Positions 33,001-46,739 of a stretch of 64,000 nt of DNA are shown here, in pieces (position 1 is the stretch's first letter; every line of letters starts with the position of its first letter). The stretch comes from Bolinopsis microptera. Its lineage: Eukaryota; Ctenophora; Tentaculata; Lobata; Bolinopsidae. Location: the NCBI RefSeq assembly GCF_026151205.1, contig NC_087074.1, forward strand, positions 19,957,240-20,021,239, written 5' to 3'. The translations under genes were made by a program, and so were the position numbers. Under the pieces are notes generated by a model, which made no database searches, was not told the origin of the DNA, and was given only the letters and a program-made list of their open reading frames with translations.

Positions 33001-36000
33001 ATCATAGTAACTGGACCCGTTAATGTGAAGAAGTTCACACTGGTGCATAGACCAGCACCGTCGGGAATATGGTGTAACGTCTTAAGAGAGTACGATTGCC
33101 AGACCCTTAGAAACCATAAAGTTTTCAATTAGTATCTTCTTTAACCTTATTTTCATATTCACTTCTTTTTATAGTTCAGAATTGTTTTTTTTATTAAAAC
33201 TTTCTATTCTTCAGGTTAACAAATTTTCTTTTTTTAACTTTGTTAACTTGACTGAGGCAACCAGTTTGGAGACCAGGAGGTCGATTTGGGAACCAACTCT
33301 CGTAAGCTAACATTCAAGCCGGTCCTAAGTTCATAAATGTAGCTAAGTTAATCACATATTGGAGGATTATCATAGGTTACGTATATTACCATCTTTCGAA
33401 CCATTAAAACAGAGGAGCCTTCAAACTGCCTTAACAGAGTGAAGGGCTCTCGCACTGAACGATGCGAATTTTACCATGCTCCTAAAAAACAGGTGCATAA
33501 GATGGAGTGTCACAAATTTCCTTTCAAATCTATATATATTTTTCTTACAGTTCTTTTAACATTAAAACGTTCTTTTTTATAATTATAACTTTTCTTGTTC
33601 TGTCATAATTATACTTTTTTCTCGTGCACTCTCTCACTACTTCTCTTATTGACTTATCCGTGATCAATCGCCAGCAAATAATGATAATTAATTAAAATCT
33701 TTCATATCTATCATTCTGTTTTTTCGACAAATGTTTAGAAATTCTAGCTCCATGGAATTAGACTTTGTATAAGAAGTGAAGGTGTAGCGAGGGGGGTGGT
33801 ACCAATCAATGAATAAATCATTGAACAGGTAATGGACTAATTACGGCCGCAGCTTTTTAAGACAGAAACTTGCAATTATCTAGAGCTGCATTTTGACTAA
33901 ATTGTAAACTATTATCGGAATTTTGATTAATTATTTATAGATTCAAAAGTACATACAAAAAGCAAATTAGCAACAACTGAGATATAGTATACGTTGAGTA
34001 CACAACGTAGTAAAGCAAAATTTACTCAGACATCAGTAGTATTGTAATGTACAATATTAATCAGGTTACTAGCTTGGTTACGTTTATTTTTTGTTTGCCT
34101 ATAAGATAAAACTGGCCGACCATGGTATTCGGGCTCCATCTGTACGTACCACAAACCTGTAGCCAACAAGTATAGAATACATACATCTGAGTATCCGAGC
34201 TCAATTTTGCCTTTAGGTGAGTAGAAATATTCAAAGTAATGATCTGAATAAATTAAAAGATATCCAACCGTGAATCTTGATTTGGTAAACCTGTCCTGAT
34301 TAAGGGTGATTTACATGGCCGGGTTAGATTTTGCGGAGTTCCACTTGACGAGTAAACCTACTTGACCGCTTAATCCTGAGATTCTAGACTGTTACAGGAA
34401 CTCTAGGTGGAAGGCTTTTACTATGATGGCTGTAAACATGCATTGTGTATCTATACATCGTGAAGATGGTATATTCATGGTTGGTAGAAAGAGTAACTCT
34501 TTTGCGGAACGTGAATGGAGAATGTAAAATTTGCAAAGTGTGGTCGTCAAAAGAGCCCCACCGTACGATCGAACAGATGAGCAGGATAAGCGCATTACGA
34601 CAAATCGTTTAAGATGTTAAAACTTAAAGACTAGCAATGCAAGTGTACACGTAGTCCTTTCAAATTAGGAGTGTCTTTGATTTCTTTATCAAATCTTGCT
34701 TTTTATTAATTAAACTTTTATTTTTTTATAAATGAACCGTTATTTATGTAAAAATGACTGTTTCTTTTGTCGACATTATTGCTAAATTTTAACAAGTACT
34801 TTGTTCAATGCCACAAAGTCGGGTCTATTGAGAGAGGATTGATAAGACCTAATTGCTAAATCAATCACTCGAATACTGCCACAGTACAATATTGTAAAGT
34901 ACTGGTGATTAATGCTTTAATATAAAACTAATTTAAATAATTTCAAAAACTAGCTCTCGATTACCTGACAATGGTAATGAAGGCAGTGTAGTAAACTAAT
35001 TCAACATCTTGGATTTTCTTAACAATCTGCATGATGAAACAGTTTCCAGATAACTGAAAACGGTATTTAACCCTATAAAAAGAGAAGACTACGTTTGAGA
35101 AATCAGCCCTATCAAGATTACCAAATTTTTTCAAAATACTTCTGAAAAAAAATATTCCCATTTACAACTTGCTTTTTTACGATTATAGTAGAAAATTTAT
35201 AATATTCGAAAATGAGTAACTCGCAGGCAGCTGTAGTTTGGCTCAATGTCCGAAGAAGGGGATAATTAAATCCTGAAGTTTGGGAATATTCTATCGATCT
35301 CTAAACCTCTTGATACCTTCCCTTATGCATTTAAGAAATTAGTAACCCTACTTAGGAGATCGCACTAATGGTTTTACAGCATGTACTAATACACGTGAGA
35401 TGTAATTCATGGGTAAAGATAAGTCTCCCAGTTACTGTACCAAAAGATCCGGTTGGACCGATGCACGTTGAATATTGTGACGTCTAAATGTATACAAGCG
35501 AAAGTTGTACTATTTCAGATGACAACAAACATCATAATCACTGCTAGCTAGCAAACACCATACAAAGTAGCGGTAAATTCTTGACTCTGTGTAGACCAAT
35601 ATGTCATTAGTCTTAACTTGCCATACAGTTGAAAAAATTTGTTCAATTTACTATCGGCAAATTTTCCTAATGCCATGATAATACTGAAATGACTTAATCT
35701 ATAAATTATGGAATCTTTCAAAGTTTAATGGTCTTTTTTCTTTAAATGTTTTTATAGATTGACAAATGAGTTGGAATCATATCGATAATTAATTAGAAAT
35801 TAAAGCGGAGAATGTGGCCGTATTATATTGAATAATAAACGGTCTCCACCAGAAGTTACAAAAGATATCAACTCTTTAAATCTCATCTAGATAAACGTTA
35901 TACATTATGGGATTGGACAATTAAAGCTTTCGTTTCTTACAGATAGAAATTTGTTCTAATTTATTGGGGACTCCGTAAATTAAATTTAACACTACGATTA

Positions 36001-38219
36001 TTTATTGTTCACGTAAGAGGTCAATCAGCAGATATAAACAACAAGTCTTATGAGAATTCAGAACCCCCTATAGCCTCACAGGCTGAAACGTCTTATGTAC
36101 CCTAAATGCGCTGTGAAAACAAATAAGGCCACATTTCGCTTCCAAATACTTGGGCAAATTCCACTGCTTCAGTATCAACAAAACCGATTATCCAACTAAG
36201 GAACTAATGGGACAGTCGTAAAATCTCAATATGATGCTTACTGAACAATCGAATAAATGAACAGAACAGAACCAAAATTTAACCTGTCTATTTTAAGAGT
36301 CGATCAATGAACAACAGGACATTTGTAGGAGTACAACATCTCACATTGAACATATAAAGGGCAACTGAATTGCTTTTCTTGGAACAGTCAATGAAAGATG
36401 GAAAATGAGTTTACTCTAGGCTCAATTAATCCCAATTAAGTATTATCTATCATAACTCAAAAACCATTTTCACATAATGAGGTGTTACTTAAACTTAGGA
36501 ATTACAGAAAGAACATTTAATTTACATCCTTACGTGTTAAGCACCGTCACTGGTAGATATATAAAACCAAACTGACAAAATTCATTGAAAGTTAAATTTG
36601 TAAATGAATATGGCACATGGAAAATTCCATTCACAAACACACAACCCATTACAGAAGGTAACCAGGCAGTTCCGTCAATTTTAATCCGATTTGGATAATG
36701 TTACTTTGTTAGCTGCGATTTCGTCTTGTAGCAAAAAATGATTCAAGAAGGCAATAGTCAGAGCGACACAAACTTAACCCGAGCACTATTCGCGCTCTCT
36801 TCCCATCTGTTTGAAAAGGCATAATTTTGTCCTGGCAAAGGTTAAATTTACCTTGGAATAAGGCATCTGTTCAACCTTTTGCCGCATGATCCGGACACGG
36901 TTGAAGTGGAAGTGCATAATAAAGGATAACTCGGACTCAAGAGTTAATAATTCAAGCTTGATAATGTAATTGATCATGTGTCGTAAGCTTCAAATGTTTA
37001 GACCTTATTAAGTTATAAGAAATTATTATTATAATTTAGTATTATTAAAGGCAAATAAGTTAAACATCGTCTATTAAAATTAAATGGTTTTGAAAGGCAT
37101 TTTTAAAATTTTAGCCATTAGTTGAATGTTTAGTTTATGCAGCTTCAATTAAATATCCCATCAAGCATTTATACAAGTTTTTCATGGTTTAATAGGATCT
37201 TAAATAAAATTAATGTCAGACGATCTTCTCGTTCACCTCATTGAGCAACTGGTCATAACCGTTAACAGCGTCCTGGGACTTCCCCAACGAGCTAACGGAG
37301 TGGTTGGTAGAACCAATTTTAGCGTGAATTTATGGATAAAGCGCGCTGAGATAAGCAAACTGTTCATTTAATGAAATGAAACTAATTCAGTATAGTTAGA
37401 TATGTTGATTGGGAAAAATTAAGTTCGTTTTTTTCAAAAAATTGTCTTTTCAACCAGAGACTGATCTCAACCTTATCGAGCGCCAAGCAAAACCCTGCCC
37501 GAATAGTTCGGAGTTTTATTGCTGCACATTAGATTCGACGAGCTATTAACGTTTATCAAGTAATTCAAACGGTTAAAAAATTTCAATGTCACTATGGCGT
37601 ATTTCTTTCATTTAGTATTTTGTAATTAATTCTTTTAGGTTATTATCGTTCTATCAATTTTCATAATGCTTAATTTTTTTTGTAAGACTACTTTTATTTT
37701 CAATACAATTTAAACATATAACGTTAAACCAATGGTGTAGCAAAAAGTATTTTTAATGTTATCGTAGAGATCATCACTACGTTAACTTATATTTACGTTT
37801 GTTCCATATAGTTGATATAACATGAGTTTCAATTAATTGGTATAAGTTCTATTTAATCGACTGGTATAGATGATCCCTAATATAGTACAAACTAAGATCC
37901 ACATTACATCTACTGAACACTCAAGTTACGTAACCTGGACACCAACTAAGACGCTAACATTGAACCTAATCTTATGATACATTTAAACCGAAGCGGACAG
38001 AGATGTCATCCTAACTAGATGATCGGTTTCAAGGCCGCATACGAGCGCCTAATAAAGCCACTAAATTTAAAAATAATCTCATTAGACGCCTAGGATTTGA
38101 GACACAGATTGGACCTTATAATATGAATTCTTATAATGAATATGAATTAACATCTCGTAAATTAAACGTTAAAGACGCAACTAGGACGTCTAACTATGAC
38201 GAACTAGAGAGAACTTGAG
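33001..38219. other. AT-rich, heavily decayed sequence, no gene supported
   Basis: No ORF above 70 codons with plausible features on either strand. Short stretches recall segments at 30.7, 31.4, 42.5 and 46.9 kb, so this appears to be further degraded copies of neighbouring blocks. Low consensus quality is a possible alternative explanation. Confidence 0.45.
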
Positions 38220-39475
38220 GACACCAACTAGACGTCCCTTCTGAGGAAGTTCACAACCACAGCAAGCAGACATGCTAACTAAAGTCTGAAACTTAAATAG
38301 GGACCCTCTGTGAACTAATAGTCACTAAACGTAAATAGACCCACGAATAGAGTAGCCTAACTAGAGTATATCCGAAGAGAGACTATGCCTAATAGAGGGA
38401 CCAACAGAGGAACCCTTACAATAAAGACCTGCCAAAGTAGCCTAACTAGGCACTAACTAAGGTTCACCTAAAAGATGACACAAACAAGGAAACCTAACTA
38501 AGTTACGCAAACAAGGACCCTTCGAGGTACGCCAATAGAGGAATTAACACAATGGCACCTAATATGGAACTAATGAGAAGTTTATAAACTGAACATTTAC
38601 AAATCTCACTAGGTTCGCCCAGTAAAGGTTAAACATAATTATAATTTAAAATGTTATAGAAAACAGTTAAAGATTAAAAAAGGGAAATGATAATGTTATA
38701 ATATATTGGCTTCGCTTCATCAATAGCACGGTTCACCAAAAGAGTTAAACAGATATGTTCAATTGTAAAAAGATGATACTATTTAAGTTTAAAATTATAA
38801 AGAATGCAAACTGTTCGGAAAAATAATTGTAGTAATTATCAATAGCAGGGGGGGGGGGGGTGGGGGGGGAGGGATTGGGGGGGGATAAGTGCCAGGAGTA
38901 TACACTTTTCGTATGTCTATTTGGCGTAAAGTTTTGAGCTGACTTCGGTAGAAACATGGAACTTGGTAACGCACTATTCTGAACCCACCCCCTTATTGCA
39001 GTAAATAGATCATGTTATGGGTATATTGAAATCATCAAATGGCATACTGGAAGAACGTAAAGGAAAGCGGAAGAATACAGCAAGGGAAGGGAAGAAGCAG
39101 AAGAAGTGGGGCAAAAAGAATGAGAAAGTGCATTAAATCACCTTAACCCCCTTTCCTCTATATGATATTATATAAATGGGTACAGATTGTTTAACTGATC
39201 CATCAACTATCTCGGTGAGTTAGTTATAAGTAGTTAGGTAAACTTTTTTGATAAGTTTTTCTAATTGTCTCGTAATAGGTTATAGATATTAATAATGAAT
39301 TGTTTGCATTAAACTATTATATTGATTAGTGCTATTTATTGATATACATTATTTCAGCTTGTTTAGACATCAATGTTGTTTCATTGCTAAAGAGATCAAT
39401 TACATAGATAAACAAAAATGGAAGAAGAGGAAAAGAGGGTGAAAGCAGACAAAAAAAGGGGGAAATGAAGACAGG
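38220..39475. repeat. Degraded copy of the 43.2-45.3 kb block
   Basis: Collinear with 43220-45275: CTTCTGAGGAA at 38239, GAGCTGACTTCGGTAGAAA at 38936 and GGAAGAAGAGGAAAAGAGG at 39420 correspond to 43224, 43966 and 45223. Many indels and substitutions. It lacks the foldback element present in the other copy. A G-rich tract lies at 38848-38885. Confidence 0.7.
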
Positions 39476-39879
39476 AAGGGGGGTGTTGGAGTATGGAAAA
39501 GGTACGGACACTCACCCAGAGAGTGTAGGGAAGAAAAAGGTGCTACAATTGAAAGACCACAGGACATGAGGCGAGGGACTGTTAGGAAGGGTAAGGGGAA
39601 AGGGCAAATTAATTAGGCAAAAATGGAATCCCAATTTAACTGGAGGCCTTAGAATCCCGAGTCACCTTTGGGAGAACTTTGAGTTTGATGAACTCACAAA
39701 ATCACGGCAACATGGAGATGCTAACGAAAAATGGAGGGTATGCTTGGCAGGATTCGTATTGGCCGTCAGAGTCTAGAAGACATTAACATTCTGCAAGAGC
39801 GCTTATCCCAGTCAGACCATGCGAACTGCCAGCCAACACTTGGATCAAATCGTTAGTTACTACCTCAGTTTACAGAAAC

Positions 39880-40370
39880 ACATTCCATCAATCCCACCTT
39901 TCCTTTATATGAATATTATATGATAGTGCTGGGAGATAACAATAACTTAAAATAAATTATGATATAACAAGCGCAATGATTTAGTTGTTTACCTCTGGGT
40001 AGTTTATAACTTTATTTCTTTAGGTGGGAATTTGTTACATTCCATTAACCCCACCTTCCTGGATATTATATGATAATGGGATACAGATTGTAACCTGATC
40101 CATCAAACATCTGGTTGAAGTTAGTTAAACTTAGTTTGATATTTCTTAATTGTTCGTAATGGTAAATTATCTCTAATAATGTTAGAGTTATCTAATATTA
40201 TTATTTGATTGGCTATTATTATAATTGATTATGACTTATTTCATTGTTAGACATATTACTGTTTTTTAACAAACTTGTTTCTCAAGAGAAATCAAATTTA
40301 ATAGGATGAACAAAGGTGAAAGAAGAGGAAAAGAGGGAAAGGAAGAAAAGAAAGGGAGGATGGTATAGAA
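39880..40370. repeat. Third partial copy of the block, with an empty TTAA site
   Basis: TTACATTCCATTAACCCCACC at 40035 matches the two flanks of the foldback element at 44175-44187 and 44915-44925 with the element absent. The copy continues to the GAAGAGGAAAAGAGGG segment at 40323. Confidence 0.75.
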
Positions 40371-43219
40371 GAAAAATACGGGGACTTTAGAGGAGAATAT
40401 AACATATATCAAAAGATTGTCACTATATTATATAATCAACAATTTACCTATCATTTAAATTGCAATTTTTAAGTTGATCCTTTTAATATAATTCTTTTAA
40501 TGAATACTTTAATATGATATATATATAATTTAACTTTTAATATAATAGAATAATTTAAATGTTAATATGAGGGTAGAATACGAGGATAAGGGGGATCCCC
40601 CATGAAATGGGCAAGGGGCCACTAGATGGCACTTTTTAGTTTAGGATTAAAAGTTTTTCAACAATCTAGTCAAGATTGTTAAGTCGAATTTCAATAAAAT
40701 TTCAAGTTTTCGGACAGATTATTTATTCTGGGTGTACTACCCGAACTGTAAGCCAAAATTTTTTCGGTTTACGAAAGATACCGAATGGCTCCGTTACCTA
40801 ATTGAACTACTCGATACCCGCTATGGCAATACAAGCTGTGGCGGAGACCAGCTTTCAGACGTTTCCGTATAGAATTTTATGGACGAAAATTTTAGAAAAT
40901 CTTTAATACTTACTGACACCCTTTATAATGTTACATGATATACTACTATTCAGTGTGCAGAAATTATTTGTCGGTTTCAAGTTCCCCTTACATCAACGCA
41001 AAGGTTCCTTATCAATGCGATCGGAAAGAAGCCCCTTCGCATTAGCTCAAAAGATCAGCGTTACTGTTTAATTGTAGCTGAGTTATAACAACAGATCGAC
41101 CAAAACTTTAACCTGGAATTTTTAAAGTTATACTCAGGAGTAATATATTGGCAGGTTATATTATTACCTGATCATAATCGAAATGTTTATCGGATTTGAG
41201 TCGGCCCAAATTGATTGCCAAGAGATGGAATGTTCAGATCTCGAAAAACGCAGTTAATTTTATAACAATTTGTAAAATCCATGGAAGAGTTTTACAAGTG
41301 ATGTTAGGCTAATGGCGTTTTAAAACACTCTGTGATCAATTGTTATTTTATAGAATTGTAATCTTGATACGGAACTAGGCTGTTTAATTAAGTTAACATT
41401 TGTCTAATTTTAAAAAAAGCTTTTATGTTTTACTATATTACATCCTAGACCAAAAAAGATGTTAAATTAAAAAAGTATATAAATACTAAGGAAGGATACT
41501 GTTTAAATTAATTGATAATAAGCTCAAACAACTAAAAATCTAGAATGTACGTTTTAAAAATGTTTGGACTTTCAAGTTGCTTAAAAGTAACGTTATTTTT
41601 TAAGAGTCCATTCTGCTTAGGCTTTCACACTACCCCCCCCCCCCCCAAGATTTTTAATCCTGAGAAAGTTATTACTTTGTGACAAGGAGATTCCCTTTAA
41701 TATACTTAAAGTCGACTAGGAAACGGTCTCGCTTTCAAAGTAATCGGGAAATCGGTGTCGCTTCCCGTTCTTCAGAGGAATTAACAACTAGGACAAAAAT
41801 TTCGAAACGAAATTTCAGTTTTTTGGAAGTGACATTTTAATTTGAAATCTCCTACTTAGGCAGCAGAAAAATAAAATTATCTTTTTTTTCCCAGTATTTG
41901 ATCTAACCTACTTCCTAAATCATCGTCGCAAGAGCCAAAATTAGGCTGGGCCTGCAAGCCAAAAATTATTTAAATGCCACATAGATGAATCTTCTAACCC
42001 CTTTGACCATAAATTAGGAAAAGAAGAAATTATCCTATACGAGAGTTGGAATAACCAATTTATTAAGATTTTTTAAAGTTGTAAGGGCGGCTAAGCTCTC
42101 ATTCAAATTTTCATAGTTTAACATTATTCGCTTTTTTTTCGCTAAGATCTATAGTTAAATTTTACGTCAGATCCATCGCATGTTGTAAAGTTTTATTATA
42201 ATCTACTATTCGAAATTATTAGACGTCATTATCATATAATCAGCAGAAAAAATAATTTGTAGGTGAAATCAAGGGAAACAACTCCCTCTAAGCCTGACTT
42301 TGTAGACTGGTATGCTCTGTGTAACAATTCATTTATGGTGTAAAGTCTAGTTTGAGTACATCAGTTAGCATGTAAGTTGTAATTCTCATCACCAAGTAAC
42401 CTCACTAGTCAAGACATCCCTTTATGAAGTTTTATCGATAAACCATATATTTACAGCATTATCATTCAATGTAGTATAACAGTAGCAATTTGCGTCTATC
42501 CTGAAACATACTTAGGGATAAAACTCATACAATTGAAATGGTTCACTTTCTAAATTACATAACTCCATCTATACCAAATTTCGTGTTTGGTTTTACCATT
42601 TAAAACGTGATCACTTTCTTTTAAAAAAACAGTTGAATAACAAACATTGTAACTTGGTTAAAGTTAACTAACCTTCAACAGGAACGGGAGCTGATAAATG
42701 TTTACCAAAACAAAAAAATAACGTCTCTTTACTAAGGATTTTGCCGCGACTAATGATACTCACGCAACATTTGCTAAATGGAGCGCCGGAACGTATAACC
42801 ATTTTCAATGATCATAGTGGCAATAATCGTGAATCAAAGCGTTTATTCCGGTTATAACTTTTATTACAGGTTGATTATTTCTATAGTACAACCAAACCGG
42901 AGTTTCTCTTCCAACACCAAGTTATGATCCGTGACGACAGATAACAGATTAACATTATGATCTGAGATTTGAAATTAGCCACCTGCCGGAAAGAATGTCA
43001 CAACAGACTGCAGAATCGTTCAAAGCAAGGTTACAACGGCAAAAGCGATAAACTTTTAAGAAAAACTGTTGTCCTTGACTGGTGGTTGACCCACGAGAAC
43101 ATGTTTTTCAAACTTTAAAGATCTTTGTATAATATGGTATTATCATTCTCGTAATTTCTTTACGTTGCAAGACTAGTCATTCGGAAACCTCACGTTAAGA
43201 CGTTTATTCACTTACCGTT
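40371..43219. other. AT-rich, decayed, no gene supported
   Basis: Contains a C-run near 41633-41646 and a degraded counterpart (near 42740-42840) of the GC-rich ORF at 47.2 kb. No frame survives. Confidence 0.45.
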
Positions 43220-44183
43220 CTCTTCTGAGGAATGTTCAGAACCACGCAGTGAGCAGACAGGCTGAAATAAAGTCTTTCAAATCTAAAATAGTACCCCTCT
43301 GTGCAAATAACATGTCACTCAAGAGTGAAATCAAGACCCACGGAATTAATAGTGCTCTCAGTATTTATATTCCGAAGAGTGTATATCTTATGACGATTGG
43401 ACAAAAGAGGAAACTCGTGTACAATAAAAATCCTGCCAAATATGGTAGCTACGTGTACAAGTTCGAGTTAAAAATGAAAAAACAGAAACAAAATGTTAAA
43501 TCCTTAGTCTATTTGACGTACAAAGCCCTTCGGTTCGGAACAAACAAATTGTACCACAATTTGCTATTTTATGGGATTTACTAGAAAGATGCTAAATGAG
43601 CTTTGATAAGCTTCACTAGGCTTCGACCCAGTATCGTACTTAGCTATAATATATACTAGTATTTCAAGAAAACAGTTTGATAATAGAAGACGGTAACTTA
43701 ATAATTTAATAATTTACTATTTTACTTCGCTTTGACTCAGTATTGTACGCACTGTAAAACGAGTTAAACACAGAACTGTTAAATGTTTACAAAATGATAT
43801 TAAAAATAAGTTTAAAATAAAAGAAGGACAATGCAAACTGTTTCCATCAATATAATGGCAATATCAATTATCAATAGCCACAGCTGATTGTCACCCCTAG
43901 ATTATTCGCAGATAAGTGTCCAGAGTAATACAGAACTTTTCCTATTTCTAATTGGCTTAAAGTTTGAGCTGACTTCGGTAGAAAACATGAAATTTGTTAG
44001 TAACAACAGTCTATTTAGCAGACAACAAATTATTGATTATTGGAGTATATTGGATCTGTCTATTGCATACTTTCAAATATCGTAAGAGAAGGGAAGAAGA
44101 GTAACTACGTGAAAGCCGGGAAGAAGCAGCAAGGGAATGGGATAGGAAGAGAAAGATAGGGTGGCAAAAATTGTTACATTCCA
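43220..44183. repeat. Best-preserved copy of the block, left of the foldback
   Basis: Contains a plus-strand frame of 111 codons from a GTG at 43249 to TAG at 43584 (basic, KKQKQ and IKTHGINSALSIYIPKSVYL). It is open here but broken in the 38 kb copy. I do not recognise it and do not call it a gene. Confidence 0.5.
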
Positions 44184-44187
44184 TTAA

Positions 44188-44914
44188 GGGGGCCGGGGGG
44201 GGGGGGGGGGTCTTCATCAAAATTCTCTCGAAATCGAGTTTATAGTTGTTTCTGATAGAGGGGAGTAATATCTATCAGCTGCTTTTGGTCCCATGGAAAA
44301 ATATTGTTCCTAGCTGAAATTATCACCGGTCAAAGGTCAGCGCTTATGTGTAATTGTATTGCGCGAGCGATTTTCAATCGCGCGTTCTGAAAATCGAGTC
44401 TAAAAATCTATCTTCTCCTACATTTTTTGAGCAATCACCCTCAAACTTTCAGGATATGTTCTTAGGATCAGTTAGAAGAGAACTCTAGAGCCAGAATTTT
44501 GAGATAGGCCTTTAAAGATTTTAATTCGATTTTGAAAATCTTGGACCTCTAAAATTCAAGGTCCAAGATTTTCAAAATCGAATTAAAAATCTTTAAAGGC
44601 CTATCTTAAAATTCTGGCTCTAGAGTTCTCTTCTTACTGATCCTAAGAACATATCCTGAAAGTTTGAGGGTGATTGCTCAGAAAATGTAGGAGAAGATAG
44701 ATTTTTAGACTCGATTTTCAGAACGCGCGATTGAAAATCGCTCGCGCAATACAATTACACATAAGCGCTGACCTTTGACCGGTGATAATTTCGGCTAGGA
44801 ACAATATTTTTCCATGGGACCAAAAGCAGCTGATAGGTATCACTCCCCTCTATCAGAAACAACTATAAACTCGATTTCGAGAGAATTTTGATGAAGACCC
44901 CCCCCCCGACCCCC
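44188..44914. mobile_element. 727-bp foldback (inverted-repeat) element at TTAA
   Basis: Two arms of about 360 bp are inverted complements with only a few differences, separated by about 10 bp (44549-44558). The ends are TTAAGGGGG... and ...CCCCCTTAA, with TTAA at 44184-44187 and 44915-44918. An unoccupied site exists at 40035. It has no coding capacity, so it must be mobilised in trans. TTAA duplication is the hallmark of piggyBac-type transposases, though terminal sequences were not matched to a known family. Confidence 0.9.
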
Positions 44915-44918
44915 TTAA

Positions 44919-45275
44919 CCCCACCTTTCCTCTATATGAATATTATATGATAATGGGATACAGATTGTTAACCTGATCCATCAACTACATCTCGGTGAGT
45001 TTAGTTATAAGCTAGTAAAGTATAGCTTTGTTTGATAAGTTGTCTCTAATTGTCTCGTAATAGGCTAGAGATTGTCTAATAATGAATTGTTTGCATTGAA
45101 CTATTATATTGATTAGTGCTATTTATTGATATACATTATTTCAGCTTGTTTAGACATCAACTGTTGTTTCATTGCTAAGAGAGATCAACTTACATAGATA
45201 ACAAAAAGATAGGGTGGCAAAAATGGAAGAAGAGGAAAAGAGGATGAAAGCAGACAAAAGAAAGGAATATGGAAT
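44919..45275. repeat. Block copy, right of the foldback
   Basis: Collinear with 39142-39475 and 40049-40370. Includes a short plus frame starting MEEEEKRMKADKRK (45222) that stays open for only about 30 codons. Confidence 0.7.
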
Positions 45276-45525
45276 TTGCAATTTTTACTTTATCTTATTC
45301 AGAATATAATTTTGTTTACGGGTGAAGAATCACTTTAATATGAGATAGAATAGATGATATAAATGTTAGATTATCTCATATAATATAAAAGCAGGGATAG
45401 CAGTTGCTGCTAGTATAGTTAATGGTTATAGCTCCAAATAGGTTCATCACTTTCACCAAATCAGAGAGTGAGTGATAGATATTTGTTTACACTCCACATA
45501 TGTACTCGTTACGAGGGACAGAGTA

Positions 45526-45732
45526 ATGGCATATCTGAGGGATATCCAACCCGAAGCTGTAAGGGCCAGGATGCCCGCTTTCAAGGAAAAGAGACCTAAA
45601 AGGCCCTTTACGGCTAAAGGGCCAAACTAGCTATACTCCGCTGATGGGCACGATAAGCTATGCAGGTACCAGAACTCGGCCTTCCCACTTAAGATTTATG
45701 GGTATAACATTGTTAGAGATCTCTCTTTATAA
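45526..45732 (+). pseudogene. Integrase/transposase core-domain fragment with in-frame stop
   Basis: Plus frame MAYLRDIQPEAVRAR ... FTAKGPN, then TAG (45628-45630), then LYSADGHDKLCRY ... IYGYN, ending at TAA 45732. The pattern LRDxxPExVxxR ... GPN (aromatic) xWHxDGxDKLxxxGFxIxG is that of a multicopy animal protein family with an rve-type integrase core; the Asp in ADGHDK would be a catalytic residue. The stop replaces the residue before the DG motif, and only about 65 codons remain, so it is a dead fragment. Confidence 0.6.
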
Positions 45733-45785
45733 CTACATTACACCCTTTAATAAGTAGTAATAATAATAATCTGTACTATTTGCAG

Positions 45786-45866
45786 GGTGTTGAGTTTGAG
45801 GGTGCGGGTTACAACGATGTCCACCTTACAACCAACAATAAAAAAGTGATATACAATGCAGAGTAG
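45786..45866 (+). CDS. Possible terminal exon, unknown
   Basis: Acceptor ctgtactatttgcag followed by 26 codons and TAG: GVEFEGAGYNDVHLTTNN and onward. Well-formed but short and unlinked to any upstream exon. Confidence 0.25.
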   Translation, partial: GVEFEGAGYNDVHLTTNNKKVIYNAE

Positions 45867-46254
45867 GAAAAAAAGAAACTCTATTTCGCTGTAAAATATC
45901 AGCGTTACAGTTTTATTTTAGCTTAGTTATAACTAACAAGAGTATATAACTAAACCTGGAGTTTATTTATATACATATATATAATACTCTATATAATAAT
46001 ATACTCTATAAGCACTGCACAACGTAACTACAATACATGTGTCTTATGCAAATCACAGGTTACAATGTACATGAAAGTCGACTGAACGGTTCACTAGGGA
46101 GGTAATCTGGAAATATTTTCGGTGTCGGCTCATCTGATTTCTTCAACATGGAATTAACCAACCTAACTAGTAAAACGAAATGCAACAGAACAGCAGTCTG
46201 TGTTTGTGAAGCGACGAACATTTCAATTTGAAATCTCCATCTGCTAAACTTACA

Positions 46255-46690
46255 GAAGAAGAAACAATTATCCTAATGCTATTCAAGTTTGGATCTAAAC
46301 CAATTCCTTGGTATCATCGTAAAAACATTCCTGGCTGATGGACTCCATCCAAGTTACTCAGGAATTCAAGTTATGATGAATTCGTTAGTTGCGTTTCAAA
46401 AATTCGACCAATACTTACGGAAGAAGAAACAATTATACTAATGCTATCCAAGTTCGGATCTAAACCAATTCCTTGATATCATCGTAAAAACATTCCTGGC
46501 TGATGGACTCCATCCAAGTTACTCAGGAATTCAAGTTATGATGAATTCGTTAGTTGCGTTTCAAACATTCGACCAATACTTACGGAAGAAGAAACAATTA
46601 TCCTAATGCTATCCAAGTTCGGATCCAAACCAGGTTTTAGATATTGACGTAATAGAATAAAACAAATATATTCAGAAAAAAAAAAATAAA
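46255..46690. repeat. 165-bp tandem repeat, two full copies and a partial
   Basis: GAAGAAGAAACAATTAT starts at 46255, 46420 and 46585, exactly 165 bp apart. The unit encodes LTEEETIILMLSKFGSKPIP in the plus frame, which recurs in an open exon at 48.7 kb. Confidence 0.85.
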
Positions 46691-46739
46691 CAAAAAAAAA
46701 TAAACATTGTAAGGAGCGCAACTCTCTATTCATTTACAA

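Noticed and set aside
31001-43000. Integrated large DNA virus as the source of this region
   Set aside because: I found no capsid, polymerase or packaging motif. The identifiable pieces are Hsp70-like, integrase-core or repeats, so there is no positive evidence.
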